Assembly (NCBI GenBank): GCA_019314105.1
Contig: JAFCZY010000120.1
Span: 1 to 6,246 of the forward strand
DNA: 6,246 nucleotides
Reading direction: 5' to 3'
DNA from: Deltaproteobacteria bacterium
Lineage (GTDB): Bacteria; Desulfobacterota; Desulfobacteria; Desulfobacterales; Desulfobacteraceae
Positions 1 through 6,245 of the stretch are shown here, piece by piece. The notes under the pieces are model-generated. The model was not told the origin of the DNA, searched no databases, and saw only the letters and a program-made list of their open reading frames with translations. Positions within the stretch are counted from its first letter, which is position 1, and each line of letters starts with the position of its first letter. The position numbers and the translations under genes were made by a program.

Positions 1-1
1 T

Positions 2-2422
2 TGTTATGGTCACAGTCCCAATATTATGACCAGTGTGGAATTTGAAAGAATTCTGTCTGCATCCGGTCCCTACGGCGGTCATCTTGTGCGACCATCGGAT
101 AATGTGGAGCCTGACAAGATCGCCTGGCTCCAATGTGTCGGATCAAGAGATATTAATAAAGGAGATCATTCCTATTGTTCCGGTGTCTGCTGCATGTATG
201 CCAACAAACAGGCCGTCATCGCAAAGGAACATAGTGACAAGGGATTGGATGCCGCCATCTTTTTTATGGACATGAGAACCCATGGAAAGGATTTTGATAA
301 ATATAATATCAGGGCTCAGGATGACAGCGGTGTTCGGTTCGTTCGATCCAGAATTCATTCTGTTTTTCCAGAACCCGGTGATAAATATAGAATTGTTTAC
401 TCCACTGAAGCCGGAAGCATGGCGGAAGAAATTTTTGACATGGTGGTTCTTTCCGTGGGTCTATCGCCGAACAAAGATGCCCAGGAACTTGCCGATAAAA
501 TGGGGATAGAACTCAACCATCATGGTTTTGCCAGGACGGATAATTTGTCGCCGGTCAGCACTACAAAAGAAGGTATCTATGTCTGTGGAACTTTTCAGGA
601 GCCCAAGGATATTCCTGCTTCAGTTATGGAGGCATCTGCAGCGGCGGCTACAGCATCCATGGCATTAAAGGATGCCCGGTGGACAGAGACGAAAACCAAA
701 GAATTGCCGCCTGAGAGCGATTTTTCAGGGCAAAATCCCCGTATCGGTGTATTTGTCTGTAACTGCGGGATTAATATCGGCGGTATTGCTGATGTGCCTG
801 CCGTCAGGGATTATGCAGCAACGCTTCCCTGGGTTGTCCATGTAGAGGACAACCTTTTTACCTGTTCCCAGGATGCCCAGGACCATATGAAAGAGGTTAT
901 CAAGGAGCAGGAACTCAATCGGGTCGTAGTGGCATCGTGCTCCCCGAGAACCCATGAACCTCTGTTTCAGGAAACCATACGGGATGCGGGTTTGAACAAA
1001 TACTTGTTTGAGATGGCCAATATCAGAGATCAGAATACCTGGGTCCATATGAAAGAACCGGAAAAAGCGACACAAAAAGCAAAGGATCTGGTTCGAATGG
1101 CCGTAGCAAAAGCGGGATTAGTGGAACCATTGCATCATGTCAGCCTGGACATTAAAAAATCCCTTCTTGTGGTGGGCGGTGGTGTAGCAGGTATGGAAGC
1201 AGCGCTTAGTGCGGCCAGCCAAGGCGTCGATGTTCACCTGGTTGAAAATACTGCCCAGCTTGGCGGGGTTGCCAGGAATCTGAATACCACCTGGCAGGGA
1301 GAAAAAATACAGGGTTATCTTGAGGATCTTATTGATAGAATCCGTGTCAGCGATTCCATCAATCTGTATCTTGATTCCGAAGTGGATTCTTTTACAGGCT
1401 CTATGGGAAATTTTGTCACCACCATAAAAACCAATGGGAGCAATGGGGGAACCAGCCAGAAGGCGGCCATTGAACACGGGGCTGTTATTCTTGCCACCGG
1501 GGGAAAGGAATACAAACCTTCCGAGTACCTCTACGGCAACCATCCGGATATATTGACCCATCTGGACATGGATGCGGCTCTGCGGGAAGGTGATGAACGA
1601 ATTGAAAAAGCAAAGGCCGTTGTGTTTATCCAGTGCGTTGGATCCAGAAACAATGAAAATCCTTACTGTAGCAAGGTCTGCTGTACCCATAGCCTGAAAA
1701 GTGCCATTGCTGTTAAAACAATGGATAGAAGAAAAAGAGTGTATGTGGTTTACCGGGATATCCGATCCTATGGTTTCAGGGAAGATCTTTACCAAAAGGC
1801 ACGGGAACTGGGGGTTCTGTTCATCCGATATGATCTGGAAAAAATGCCGACAGTGAGAGAAAATTCCAACAAGGAACTTGAGTTGTCTGTCATTGATCAC
1901 GTTCTTCAAATGCCGGTAACCATTCATCCTGATCTGGTCGTATTGGCCTCGGGTATTGTTCCGGGAGACAACAAGAATCTGTTTGAAAAATTCAAAGTGC
2001 CGACAAACAGTGAAGGCTTCCTTGTTGAAGCCCACGCAAAGCTGAGACCGGTTGACTTTGCATCAGATGGATTGTTTGTAGCGGGTCTGGCCCACTATCC
2101 CAAACCCCTTGAAGAAAGTATTGCCCAGGCCAGAGCTGCCGTGGCTCGTGCTATGACGATTCTCTCCCGAGATTCCTTGATGGTGGGCGGCGTTGTGGCA
2201 GAGGTCACGCCTGAAAAATGTGCGGTTTGTTTGACCTGTGTTCGAACCTGTCCTTACGACATCCCTTATATCCATGTCGATGGATATGCTCAGATCGATG
2301 CAGCCGAATGTCATGGATGTGGTGCCTGTGTGGCGGAATGTCCGGGTAAGGCCATCAAATTGAATCATTTTACGGATGAGCAGATTATGGCAAAAACGGA
2401 TGCCCTTTTTGAAGAGGCATAA
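2..2422 (+). CDS. hdrA: HdrA-like electron-bifurcating flavoprotein, C-terminal part (5' truncated by window edge)
   Basis: This is the last 806 codons of a large heterodisulfide-reductase subunit A-like protein. The frame is open to the left edge (reading CYGHSPNIM before the first ATG at 26), so the start lies outside. It begins inside a first HdrA FAD module: QCVGSRD (from 131) with YCSGVCCMYA, then a FAD-fold end ('GIYVCGTFQEPKDIP', about 572-616). A second, nearly complete HdrA unit follows: an N-terminal Fe-S domain with cysteines at 758, 764, 863 and 938 (CNCG, FTCS, SCSPRTHEP), a dinucleotide-binding GGGVAGMEAA (about 1175-1204), and QCVGSRN (from 1631) with YCSKVCC. Two CxxCxxCxxxCP ferredoxin motifs end it (2219-2344), predicting two [4Fe-4S] clusters. 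HdrA proteins are cytoplasmic and split electron pairs at FAD between high- and low-potential acceptors. Here the partner is inferred to be MvhD and MetVF downstream. The family call is firm; the duplicated architecture is seen, but its exact electron path is inference. Confidence 0.93.
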   Translation, partial: CYGHSPNIMTSVEFERILSASGPYGGHLVRPSDNVEPDKIAWLQCVGSRDINKGDHSYCSGVCCMYANKQAVIAKEHSDKGLDAAIFFMDMRTHGKDFDKYNIRAQDDSGVRFVRSRIHSVFPEPGDKYRIVYSTEAGSMAEEIFDMVVLSVGLSPNKDAQELADKMGIELNHHGFARTDNLSPVSTTKEGIYVCGTFQEPKDIPASVMEASAAAATASMALKDARWTETKTKELPPESDFSGQNPRIGVFVCNCGINIGGIADVPAVRDYAATLPWVVHVEDNLFTCSQDAQDHMKEVIKEQELNRVVVASCSPRTHEPLFQETIRDAGLNKYLFEMANIRDQNTWVHMKEPEKATQKAKDLVRMAVAKAGLVEPLHHVSLDIKKSLLVVGGGVAGMEAALSAASQGVDVHLVENTAQLGGVARNLNTTWQGEKIQGYLEDLIDRIRVSDSINLYLDSEVDSFTGSMGNFVTTIKTNGSNGGTSQKAAIEHGAVILATGGKEYKPSEYLYGNHPDILTHLDMDAALREGDERIEKAKAVVFIQCVGSRNNENPYCSKVCCTHSLKSAIAVKTMDRRKRVYVVYRDIRSYGFREDLYQKARELGVLFIRYDLEKMPTVRENSNKELELSVIDHVLQMPVTIHPDLVVLASGIVPGDNKNLFEKFKVPTNSEGFLVEAHAKLRPVDFASDGLFVAGLAHYPKPLEESIAQARAAVARAMTILSRDSLMVGGVVAEVTPEKCAVCLTCVRTCPYDIPYIHVDGYAQIDAAECHGCGACVAECPGKAIKLNHFTDEQIMAKTDALFEEA

Positions 2423-2447
2423 TAAACTATTAATTAGCTTTGATTAA

Positions 2448-2453
2448 CGGAGG
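2448..2453 (+). promoter_or_regulatory. Shine-Dalgarno of the selenoprotein mvhD
   Basis: CGGAGG lies six bases before the ATG at 2460 and is the strongest ribosome-binding site in the 37-base gap after the hdrA stop. It supports translation starting upstream of the in-frame TGA at 2523. The next in-frame ATG, at 2556, would remove the conserved cysteine motif. Confidence 0.75.
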
Positions 2454-2459
2454 CGAATA

Positions 2460-2900
2460 ATGACCCAGGAATTTGAACCCCAGGAATTTGAACCAAGTAT
2501 CATCGCATTTTGCTGTCAGTACTGAGCTTATGCAGCCGGGGACCTGGCAGGTTCCATGAGACTATCCTATCCTGCTGACATAAAAGTGATTCAGGTGCCC
2601 TGCACGGGAAGGGTAGATATTCTTCATTTGCTCAATGCCATTGAAGATGGAGCAGACGGTGTATATGTGGCCGGATGCCTTGAAGGGGAGTGTCATTACA
2701 TAGAAGGTAATCTTAAGGCCAGAAGAAAGGTGAATTATGTAAAAAAGACCTTGACTGAGTTGGGTATCGAGCCTGAAAGGGTCGAAATGTACAATCTTTC
2801 TTCAGCGCAGGGGGCACGGTTTGCTGAGATTGCCATTGAGATGGTGGAAAAGATCAAGGCGTTGGGACCCAGTCCGATAAAGAGCAGCCATGCGGCGTGA
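2460..2900 (+). CDS. mvhD: MvhD-type [2Fe-2S] electron-transfer subunit, selenoprotein (Sec at TGA 2523-2525)
   Basis: MvhD/FrhD (methyl-viologen-reducing hydrogenase delta) subunits are small Fe-S proteins that dock on HdrA and pass electrons to its flavin. Read from ATG 2460, the frame gives 146 residues, close to the usual MvhD length of about 140, if the TGA at 2523-2525 is decoded. The N-terminal motif is IIAFCCQY-TGA-AYAAGDLAG, where ordinary members have FCCxxCxYxxxD. The stop therefore falls exactly on a conserved cysteine and is read as Sec22 after C18 and C19. C48 (PCTGRVD), C73 and C78 (AGCLEGECHY) follow, and the homology continues unbroken past the TGA. A conventional call would begin at ATG 2556 and give only 114 residues without the motif. 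Sec-containing MvhD/VhuD proteins are known in some methanogens and deltaproteobacteria. The gene lies 37 bases after hdrA and 34 before metV, so co-transcription is likely. The alternative, a nonsense mutation or sequencing error in a Cys codon, is less likely because of the SECIS-like hairpin. Confidence 0.9.
2466..2495 (+). repeat. 15-base tandem duplication at the mvhD N-terminus
   Basis: Two adjacent 15-base units (2466-2480 and 2481-2495) are identical except for the last base (C versus A). They encode QEFEP twice, directly after MT and before the conserved SIIAFCC core. The near identity suggests a recent in-frame duplication in a region outside the conserved fold. Confidence 0.85.
2523..2525 (+). 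other. Selenocysteine codon (recoded TGA) of mvhD
   Basis: This in-frame TGA is codon 22 of the reading frame opened at ATG 2460. It occupies the last position of a C-C-x-x-C motif in a family where that cysteine is conserved. The downstream frame up to the true stop at 2898-2900 continues the same protein family without any shift. Confidence 0.88.
2527..2560 (+). promoter_or_regulatory. Bacterial SECIS-like stem-loop following the Sec codon
   Basis: The RNA just after the TGA can fold into a two-part hairpin. The lower stem pairs 2527-2531 with 2556-2560 (five pairs, one G-U). A 5' bulge covers 2532-2538. The upper stem pairs 2539-2545 with 2549-2555 (seven pairs, one G-U), closed by the triloop GGC at 2546-2548. 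Twenty bases separate the TGA from the apical loop, and G occupies the first two loop positions. Both fit the general rules for bacterial SECIS elements recognised by SelB. The pairing was worked out by hand with no energy calculation, so the exact lower stem is less certain than the upper one. Confidence 0.72.
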
Positions 2901-2934
2901 AATTTATAAATTTTAAAAAAGATAGAGGTGAATC

Positions 2935-3612
2935 ATGATAGTAGCAGATCGGAAGTCTCTTCAAGAGATATTAGCGATGGTTAAAGACGATAAAAAGATT
3001 CTCATCGTTGGATGCAAAGGGTGTGTTACTGTCTGCAATGTCGGCGGGTTAAAGGAAGTTGAAATCCTGGCATCTTCGATGAAAATCGCCAGAAAGAAAG
3101 AAGGCAATCCCATTGATATTGATATTAATGTTCTGGAAAGACAGTGTGACAATGAATATGTGGCAGAAATCAGTGAAAGCGTAAATGACTATGATGCAGT
3201 GATCTCGCTTGCCTGCGGTGTTGGCCCTCAGTTTTTATCTGAAATGTACAAAGACCAGACCTTTTATCCGGGCGTCAATACCACCTTTTTCGGTGGTGCA
3301 ACCCAGCACGGAGTCTGGGAAGAAAGATGTGCCGGTTGTGGCACCTGTGCCATCCATAATTTTGGCGGCCTGTGTCCCATTGCCAGATGTGCAAAGAGTC
3401 TTATGAATGGCCCCTGCGGTGGTTCATCCAATGGTGTTTGCGAAATCAACAAGGATACGGATTGTATCTGGGATGCCATTGTTAGAAAGAAAATGGAGGC
3501 CGGAGAACTTGAAGATCTCATGGGTGTAAAAGGCATTAAAGACTGGAGAACGGCAAGGCATGGTGGACCTCGAAGGAGTATCAGGGAAGAACTGGTTCAG
3601 GGAAATATTTAA
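2935..3612 (+). CDS. metV: MetV: methylene-THF reductase C-terminal domain / Fe-S partner of MetF
   Basis: The 225-residue protein matches the MetV/MTHFR C-terminal (PF12225-type) family. These proteins bind MetF in non-NADH-dependent methylene-THF reductases and relay electrons to its FAD. Thirteen cysteines are visible. An N-terminal CKGCVTVCN (C27, C30, C34) sits in a Rossmann-like segment (KILIVG), with C71 and C94 (SLACGVGP) further on. The family signature follows: CAGCGTC (C132, C135, C138), GGLCPIARCAK (C147, C152), NGPCGG (C161), then C169 and C177. The set is sufficient for Fe-S clusters, with a zinc-like site as an alternative; the exact ligands cannot be assigned by eye. The start ATG has GAGGTG at 2925-2930, four bases upstream. 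The gene lies between mvhD and metF (21-base gap to metF), which implies a complex with both. It is full length, with no in-frame TGA. Confidence 0.92.
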   Translation: MIVADRKSLQEILAMVKDDKKILIVGCKGCVTVCNVGGLKEVEILASSMKIARKKEGNPIDIDINVLERQCDNEYVAEISESVNDYDAVISLACGVGPQFLSEMYKDQTFYPGVNTTFFGGATQHGVWEERCAGCGTCAIHNFGGLCPIARCAKSLMNGPCGGSSNGVCEINKDTDCIWDAIVRKKMEAGELEDLMGVKGIKDWRTARHGGPRRSIREELVQGNI

Positions 3613-3633
3613 AACACAAAGGAGAGAACCAAA

Positions 3634-4566
3634 ATGAGTGAGCTTAAATCAGGAAGTAATCTTGAAAAGGTTCTGACAGCCGGACATTTCGCATTTACAG
3701 GAGAATGCGGGCCCCCAAAGGGTGCCAATGTAGAGCATTTAATAGAAAAATTTCAATATCTGAAAGGCAATGTGGATGCCGTTAATATAACCGATAACCA
3801 GACCGCTGTTGTGAGGATGTCTTCTCTTGCTGCATCAAAATTAATGATTGATGAAGGGCTTGAACCCAATTTCCAGATGGTCTGCAGAGATCGAAACCGT
3901 CTGGCAATGATGAGCGACATACTGGGTGCCCATGCACTGGGTATTCGAAACATGCTCTGTCTTTCCGGTGATCACCAGACATTCGGCAATCATCCCCAGG
4001 CAAAAAATGTTCATGATATTGATTCCATGCAGCTCATCGCTCTGGTAAAGAAAATGCGGGATGAAGGAAAGTTCATGAATGATGAGGATATTGATGTCCC
4101 GCCAAAAATGTTTATCGGCGCTGCCTGCAATCCCTTTGCCGACCCGTATGAGTACCGGGTGTACAGGCTTGCCAATAAAATCACGGCGGGTGCTGATTTT
4201 ATTCAGACCCAGTGTATTTTTAACATGGACAAGTTCAGAGATTTTATGAAAAAAGTCGTGGATATGGGGCTTCATGAAAAATGTTATATCCTGGCAGGGG
4301 TGACCCCCATGAAAAATGCGGGCATGGCAAATTTCATGTCAAAATATGTACCGGGTATGGATATTCCGGATTCTTTGATCAATCGTCTTAAAAGCGTGGA
4401 TAAAAGAGATCAGGCAGAAGAGGGCATAAAATTTGCATTGGAACAGATTGAAGAATTTAAGGAAATGGAAGGCGTGGCAGGCGTTCACATGATGGCTATT
4501 GAATGGGAACACAGGGTCCCTGAAATTGCAGAACGGGCAAAGGTATTGCCAAGACCGGTTGTTTGA
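3634..4566 (+). CDS. metF: 5,10-methylenetetrahydrofolate reductase (MetF)
   Basis: MetF interconverts 5,10-methylene-THF and 5-methyl-THF using FAD in a TIM barrel. The 310-residue length is typical of bacterial MetF. Visible signatures are FTGECGPPKG with E24 at the position of the catalytic glutamate of the E. coli enzyme (FEFFPP), VNITDNQTA (47-58), LCLSGDHQ with D113 in the flavin/folate-binding loop, GAACNPFADP (162-171), and FIQTQCIFN (189-197) matching TQFFFD of E. coli MetF. GVHMM (283-287) corresponds to the C-terminal GVHFYT strand. AAAGGAGAG (3618-3626) precedes the ATG. As the last gene of the hdrA-mvhD-metV-metF set it should take or give electrons through MetV rather than NADH. 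In a sulfate reducer it would act in the Wood-Ljungdahl methyl branch, in either direction. Direction and electron carrier are inference. Its TGA stop ends two bases before the stop of the opposing gene. Confidence 0.95.
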   Translation: MSELKSGSNLEKVLTAGHFAFTGECGPPKGANVEHLIEKFQYLKGNVDAVNITDNQTAVVRMSSLAASKLMIDEGLEPNFQMVCRDRNRLAMMSDILGAHALGIRNMLCLSGDHQTFGNHPQAKNVHDIDSMQLIALVKKMRDEGKFMNDEDIDVPPKMFIGAACNPFADPYEYRVYRLANKITAGADFIQTQCIFNMDKFRDFMKKVVDMGLHEKCYILAGVTPMKNAGMANFMSKYVPGMDIPDSLINRLKSVDKRDQAEEGIKFALEQIEEFKEMEGVAGVHMMAIEWEHRVPEIAERAKVLPRPVV

Positions 4567-4568
4567 GG

Positions 4569-5420
4569 TTAAAATCGGGCACTCCATCCGGCATTGGCAA
4601 AGGCAAATTTATCCTTGAATCGGTGATAGCAGGCGGCTGCAGCCTCATTGCCGGTGCAGTGGGAAACAGCAATCAATTGAAGATTATAGTGTTCAAAGGC
4701 ATCCATGGTTTTGTTTAGCTGTTGTTCAGAATTTAAAAACCCCAGGTGGGTTCCGCCAATAACGGCATGAAAGGAAGTATATCCGGTTTTTTTAGAAAAA
4801 TGATGCAGGATGTTTACAATGCCTGAATGGGCGCAACCGGTCAGGATAACAGGCCCGGATGATGTTTCGATCAGAAGTGATGCATCATCATATAGAGGGT
4901 CAGGGATAAAGGAGTGACCCTTTTTAATTAGAAGCCTTTTGTCGGGTTGTTCAAAATCAGTTACTCTTGGTATAACACCCGAAAAAAAGATGCCGTCTGA
5001 TATCTTTGTAAATTCTTTTCTAAAATGAAATCTGGCAGTCATATGGGTTTCAAGGTGTTCCTGGCTGAACCGGGTACCGATAAACACCTCTTCTGTTTGA
5101 TCTTTATTTTCATGGCGGGCATATTTGGGCGCAAAGATATCCGGATGGGCATAAATATCAATTTCTTTTTCACGGGGCATTAAATCGGCAAGCCCGCCGG
5201 TGTGATCAAAATGCCCATGGCTCAAGACGATTTTGTTTATATCCGGAAGGGTGATATTCAGGGCGGTTGCATTGATTTTTAGACCCAATCCCTGGCCGGT
5301 ATCCATGAGAATTTTTTCATTATTTTTTTCTATGAGTGCTGAAAACCCATGTTCCCCTATAACGCCGATTTTTGCACTGGCCCTGTTCTCGCATAGGATG
5401 GTGATTTTTGTTTTTTTCAA
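4569..5420 (-). CDS. Metallo-beta-lactamase-fold protein, dihydropterin/ribofuranosylaminobenzene phosphate synthase-like (COG1237 type)
   Basis: This 283-residue MBL-fold protein is near the usual family length and has no signal peptide, so it is probably cytoplasmic. The N-terminus carries the family-typical EHGFSALIE...ILMDTGQG (about 23-44). The metal-binding motif LSHGHFDHTGG follows (H68, H70, D72, H73), then DDASLLIE (178-185), TGCAHSGIVN (H198), GGTHLGF (H225) and SHCTG (H254). TGCAHSGI and GGTHLGF mark the COG1237 branch, often annotated as 7,8-dihydropterin-6-methyl-4-(beta-D-ribofuranosyl)aminobenzene-5'-phosphate synthase after an archaeal methanopterin-related enzyme. In bacteria the substrate is usually unknown, so only 'metal-dependent hydrolase or transferase' is safe. 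The start is TTG at 5418-5420, as no in-frame ATG lies upstream and an SD precedes it. It follows the histidine phosphatase gene by 24 bases, probably in one transcript. Confidence 0.87.
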   Translation of the reverse strand: MKKTKITILCENRASAKIGVIGEHGFSALIEKNNEKILMDTGQGLGLKINATALNITLPDINKIVLSHGHFDHTGGLADLMPREKEIDIYAHPDIFAPKYARHENKDQTEEVFIGTRFSQEHLETHMTARFHFRKEFTKISDGIFFSGVIPRVTDFEQPDKRLLIKKGHSFIPDPLYDDASLLIETSSGPVILTGCAHSGIVNILHHFSKKTGYTSFHAVIGGTHLGFLNSEQQLNKTMDAFEHYNLQLIAVSHCTGNEAAAACYHRFKDKFAFANAGWSARF

Positions 5421-5427
5421 AGTGTTT

Positions 5428-5432
5428 TCCTT
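5428..5432 (-). promoter_or_regulatory. Shine-Dalgarno supporting the TTG start of the MBL gene
   Basis: On the minus strand AAGGA lies seven bases before the TTG at 5420-5418, within the 24-base gap after the phosphatase stop. No ATG or GTG in frame is available between that stop and the TTG, so the site decides the unusual start. Confidence 0.6.
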
Positions 5433-5444
5433 ATGATGTATGGA

Positions 5445-6245
5445 TTACAATAATACCGGGCTTGTCTGATAATTGGTAATATAATATTGATGGTCTTTCT
5501 CAAAAAAGATCACGCCGTCAAAATACCCCACATCCCCCGCTGTTTCAAGTTTAAGTCCCAGCTTAAATTCTTTTAAAGGGTAAATATTCCAATCATGGGA
5601 AATACAGATGGCAATCTGGTTTTCTTTGAGGTTTTTTATTTGTTCAATCATAAATTTACTTAAAAAATCTGATGTTCTTTCCGGATTTTCCATGATACTT
5701 TCATCAAACCGGTTATCAAACCAGTTTCGTAAAAAAACGGCATTCCCCTGGTTTTCAATATAGGGGATCGCTTTTTGGGGATCCTTTACATAAAAAGGCG
5801 ACAGCATATCACTCAGGGCGTTGTGGTCAATGATCCGGTCGTGTTTCCGTGTATAGCCTTTATCAATCAAATAAGCGGTTTCAATGCATCTTCCGATAAA
5901 ACTGGAGGTTAATTTCGGCAAAAGGGTGGATTGAATTGCAGCGCCAAAATTAACAGCAGCAGCCTTACCCGTATCTGTTAATCCCATGAAGGGTTCCAGT
6001 TTTGGGTCTTTTGTGAAAAATCTATCAGAATGGCGGATGAGCGCACTGATTTTTGTTATTCCGTTATCCAGTAAATGATTAATGGTATCAATGGTTTGTT
6101 TTGTTCTGATTTCGTACTTTTGTGTCATGTATGAGGCGCTCCTGAAAACATATGAAGGTTTATCTTTGCTTGAATAGCTTTCATACTCTATGCTATATGA
6201 GCTGTCAAGCTGGGAATAATCTTTAAGGAGTAATTTCAATGGCAA
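5445..6245 (-). CDS. Histidine phosphatase superfamily (phosphoglycerate-mutase-like) protein, 5' end uncertain/possibly partial
   Basis: The catalytic core of the histidine phosphatase (RHG) superfamily is visible. Numbering from the first codon at 6245, it has ALIRHSDRF (R71 and the presumed phospho-accepting H72, R75), GLTDTGKAAA (88-97), SSFIGRCIETAYLI (R119, with E122-T123) and CISHDWN (H217). The RHG glycine is replaced by serine, which some branches tolerate. Substrate is unknown; acid-phosphatase-like or small-molecule phosphatase activity would be typical. No signal peptide or membrane segment is seen. The frame is open to the right edge, so the true start may be outside the window. 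An internal ATG at 6126-6128 has AGGAG ten bases upstream and would give 227 residues, with the catalytic motif at about residue 32, more like the usual family layout. It reads towards the MBL gene and is probably co-transcribed with it. Confidence 0.82.
   Translation of the reverse strand: MPLKLLLKDYSQLDSSYSIEYESYSSKDKPSYVFRSASYMTQKYEIRTKQTIDTINHLLDNGITKISALIRHSDRFFTKDPKLEPFMGLTDTGKAAAVNFGAAIQSTLLPKLTSSFIGRCIETAYLIDKGYTRKHDRIIDHNALSDMLSPFYVKDPQKAIPYIENQGNAVFLRNWFDNRFDESIMENPERTSDFLSKFMIEQIKNLKENQIAICISHDWNIYPLKEFKLGLKLETAGDVGYFDGVIFFEKDHQYYITNYQTSPVLL
6139..6143 (-). promoter_or_regulatory. Candidate Shine-Dalgarno for an internal start of the phosphatase gene
   Basis: AGGAG on the minus strand lies ten bases before the ATG at 6128-6126, a slightly long spacing. 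It would give a 227-residue phosphatase. It competes with an unobserved start beyond the window edge, because the upstream 39 codons are also open and plausible as protein. Confidence 0.35.

Noticed and set aside
1118..2035. Long minus-strand open frame (305 codons) inside hdrA
   Set aside because: It is antisense to firmly identified HdrA motifs, and its translation shows no recognisable domain; it is a coding shadow.
2523..2525. TGA as a real nonsense mutation making mvhD a pseudogene
   Set aside because: The TGA replaces a Cys codon at a motif position, a SECIS-like hairpin follows, and the rest of the frame is intact and conserved.
2556..2900. A 114-residue conventional gene starting at ATG 2556
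   Set aside because: It lacks the N-terminal cysteine motif of MvhD, has no convincing ribosome-binding site, and its frame continues upstream through a Sec-type TGA to a well-supported ATG at 2460.
2901..2912. Twelve-base perfect AT palindrome after mvhD (AATTTATAAATT)
   Set aside because: The stem would be short, all A-T and loopless, so it is not a credible terminator, and a simple palindrome in an AT-rich gap is expected by chance.
3841..4275. Minus-strand open frame of 144 codons inside metF
   Set aside because: It is antisense to conserved MetF motifs, with no domain and no ribosome-binding site of note.
4636..4647. GGCTGCAGCC palindrome near the metF end, considered as a terminator
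   Set aside because: It lies inside the MBL coding region, has no T-tract on either side and no loop, so it is more likely codon-driven chance.
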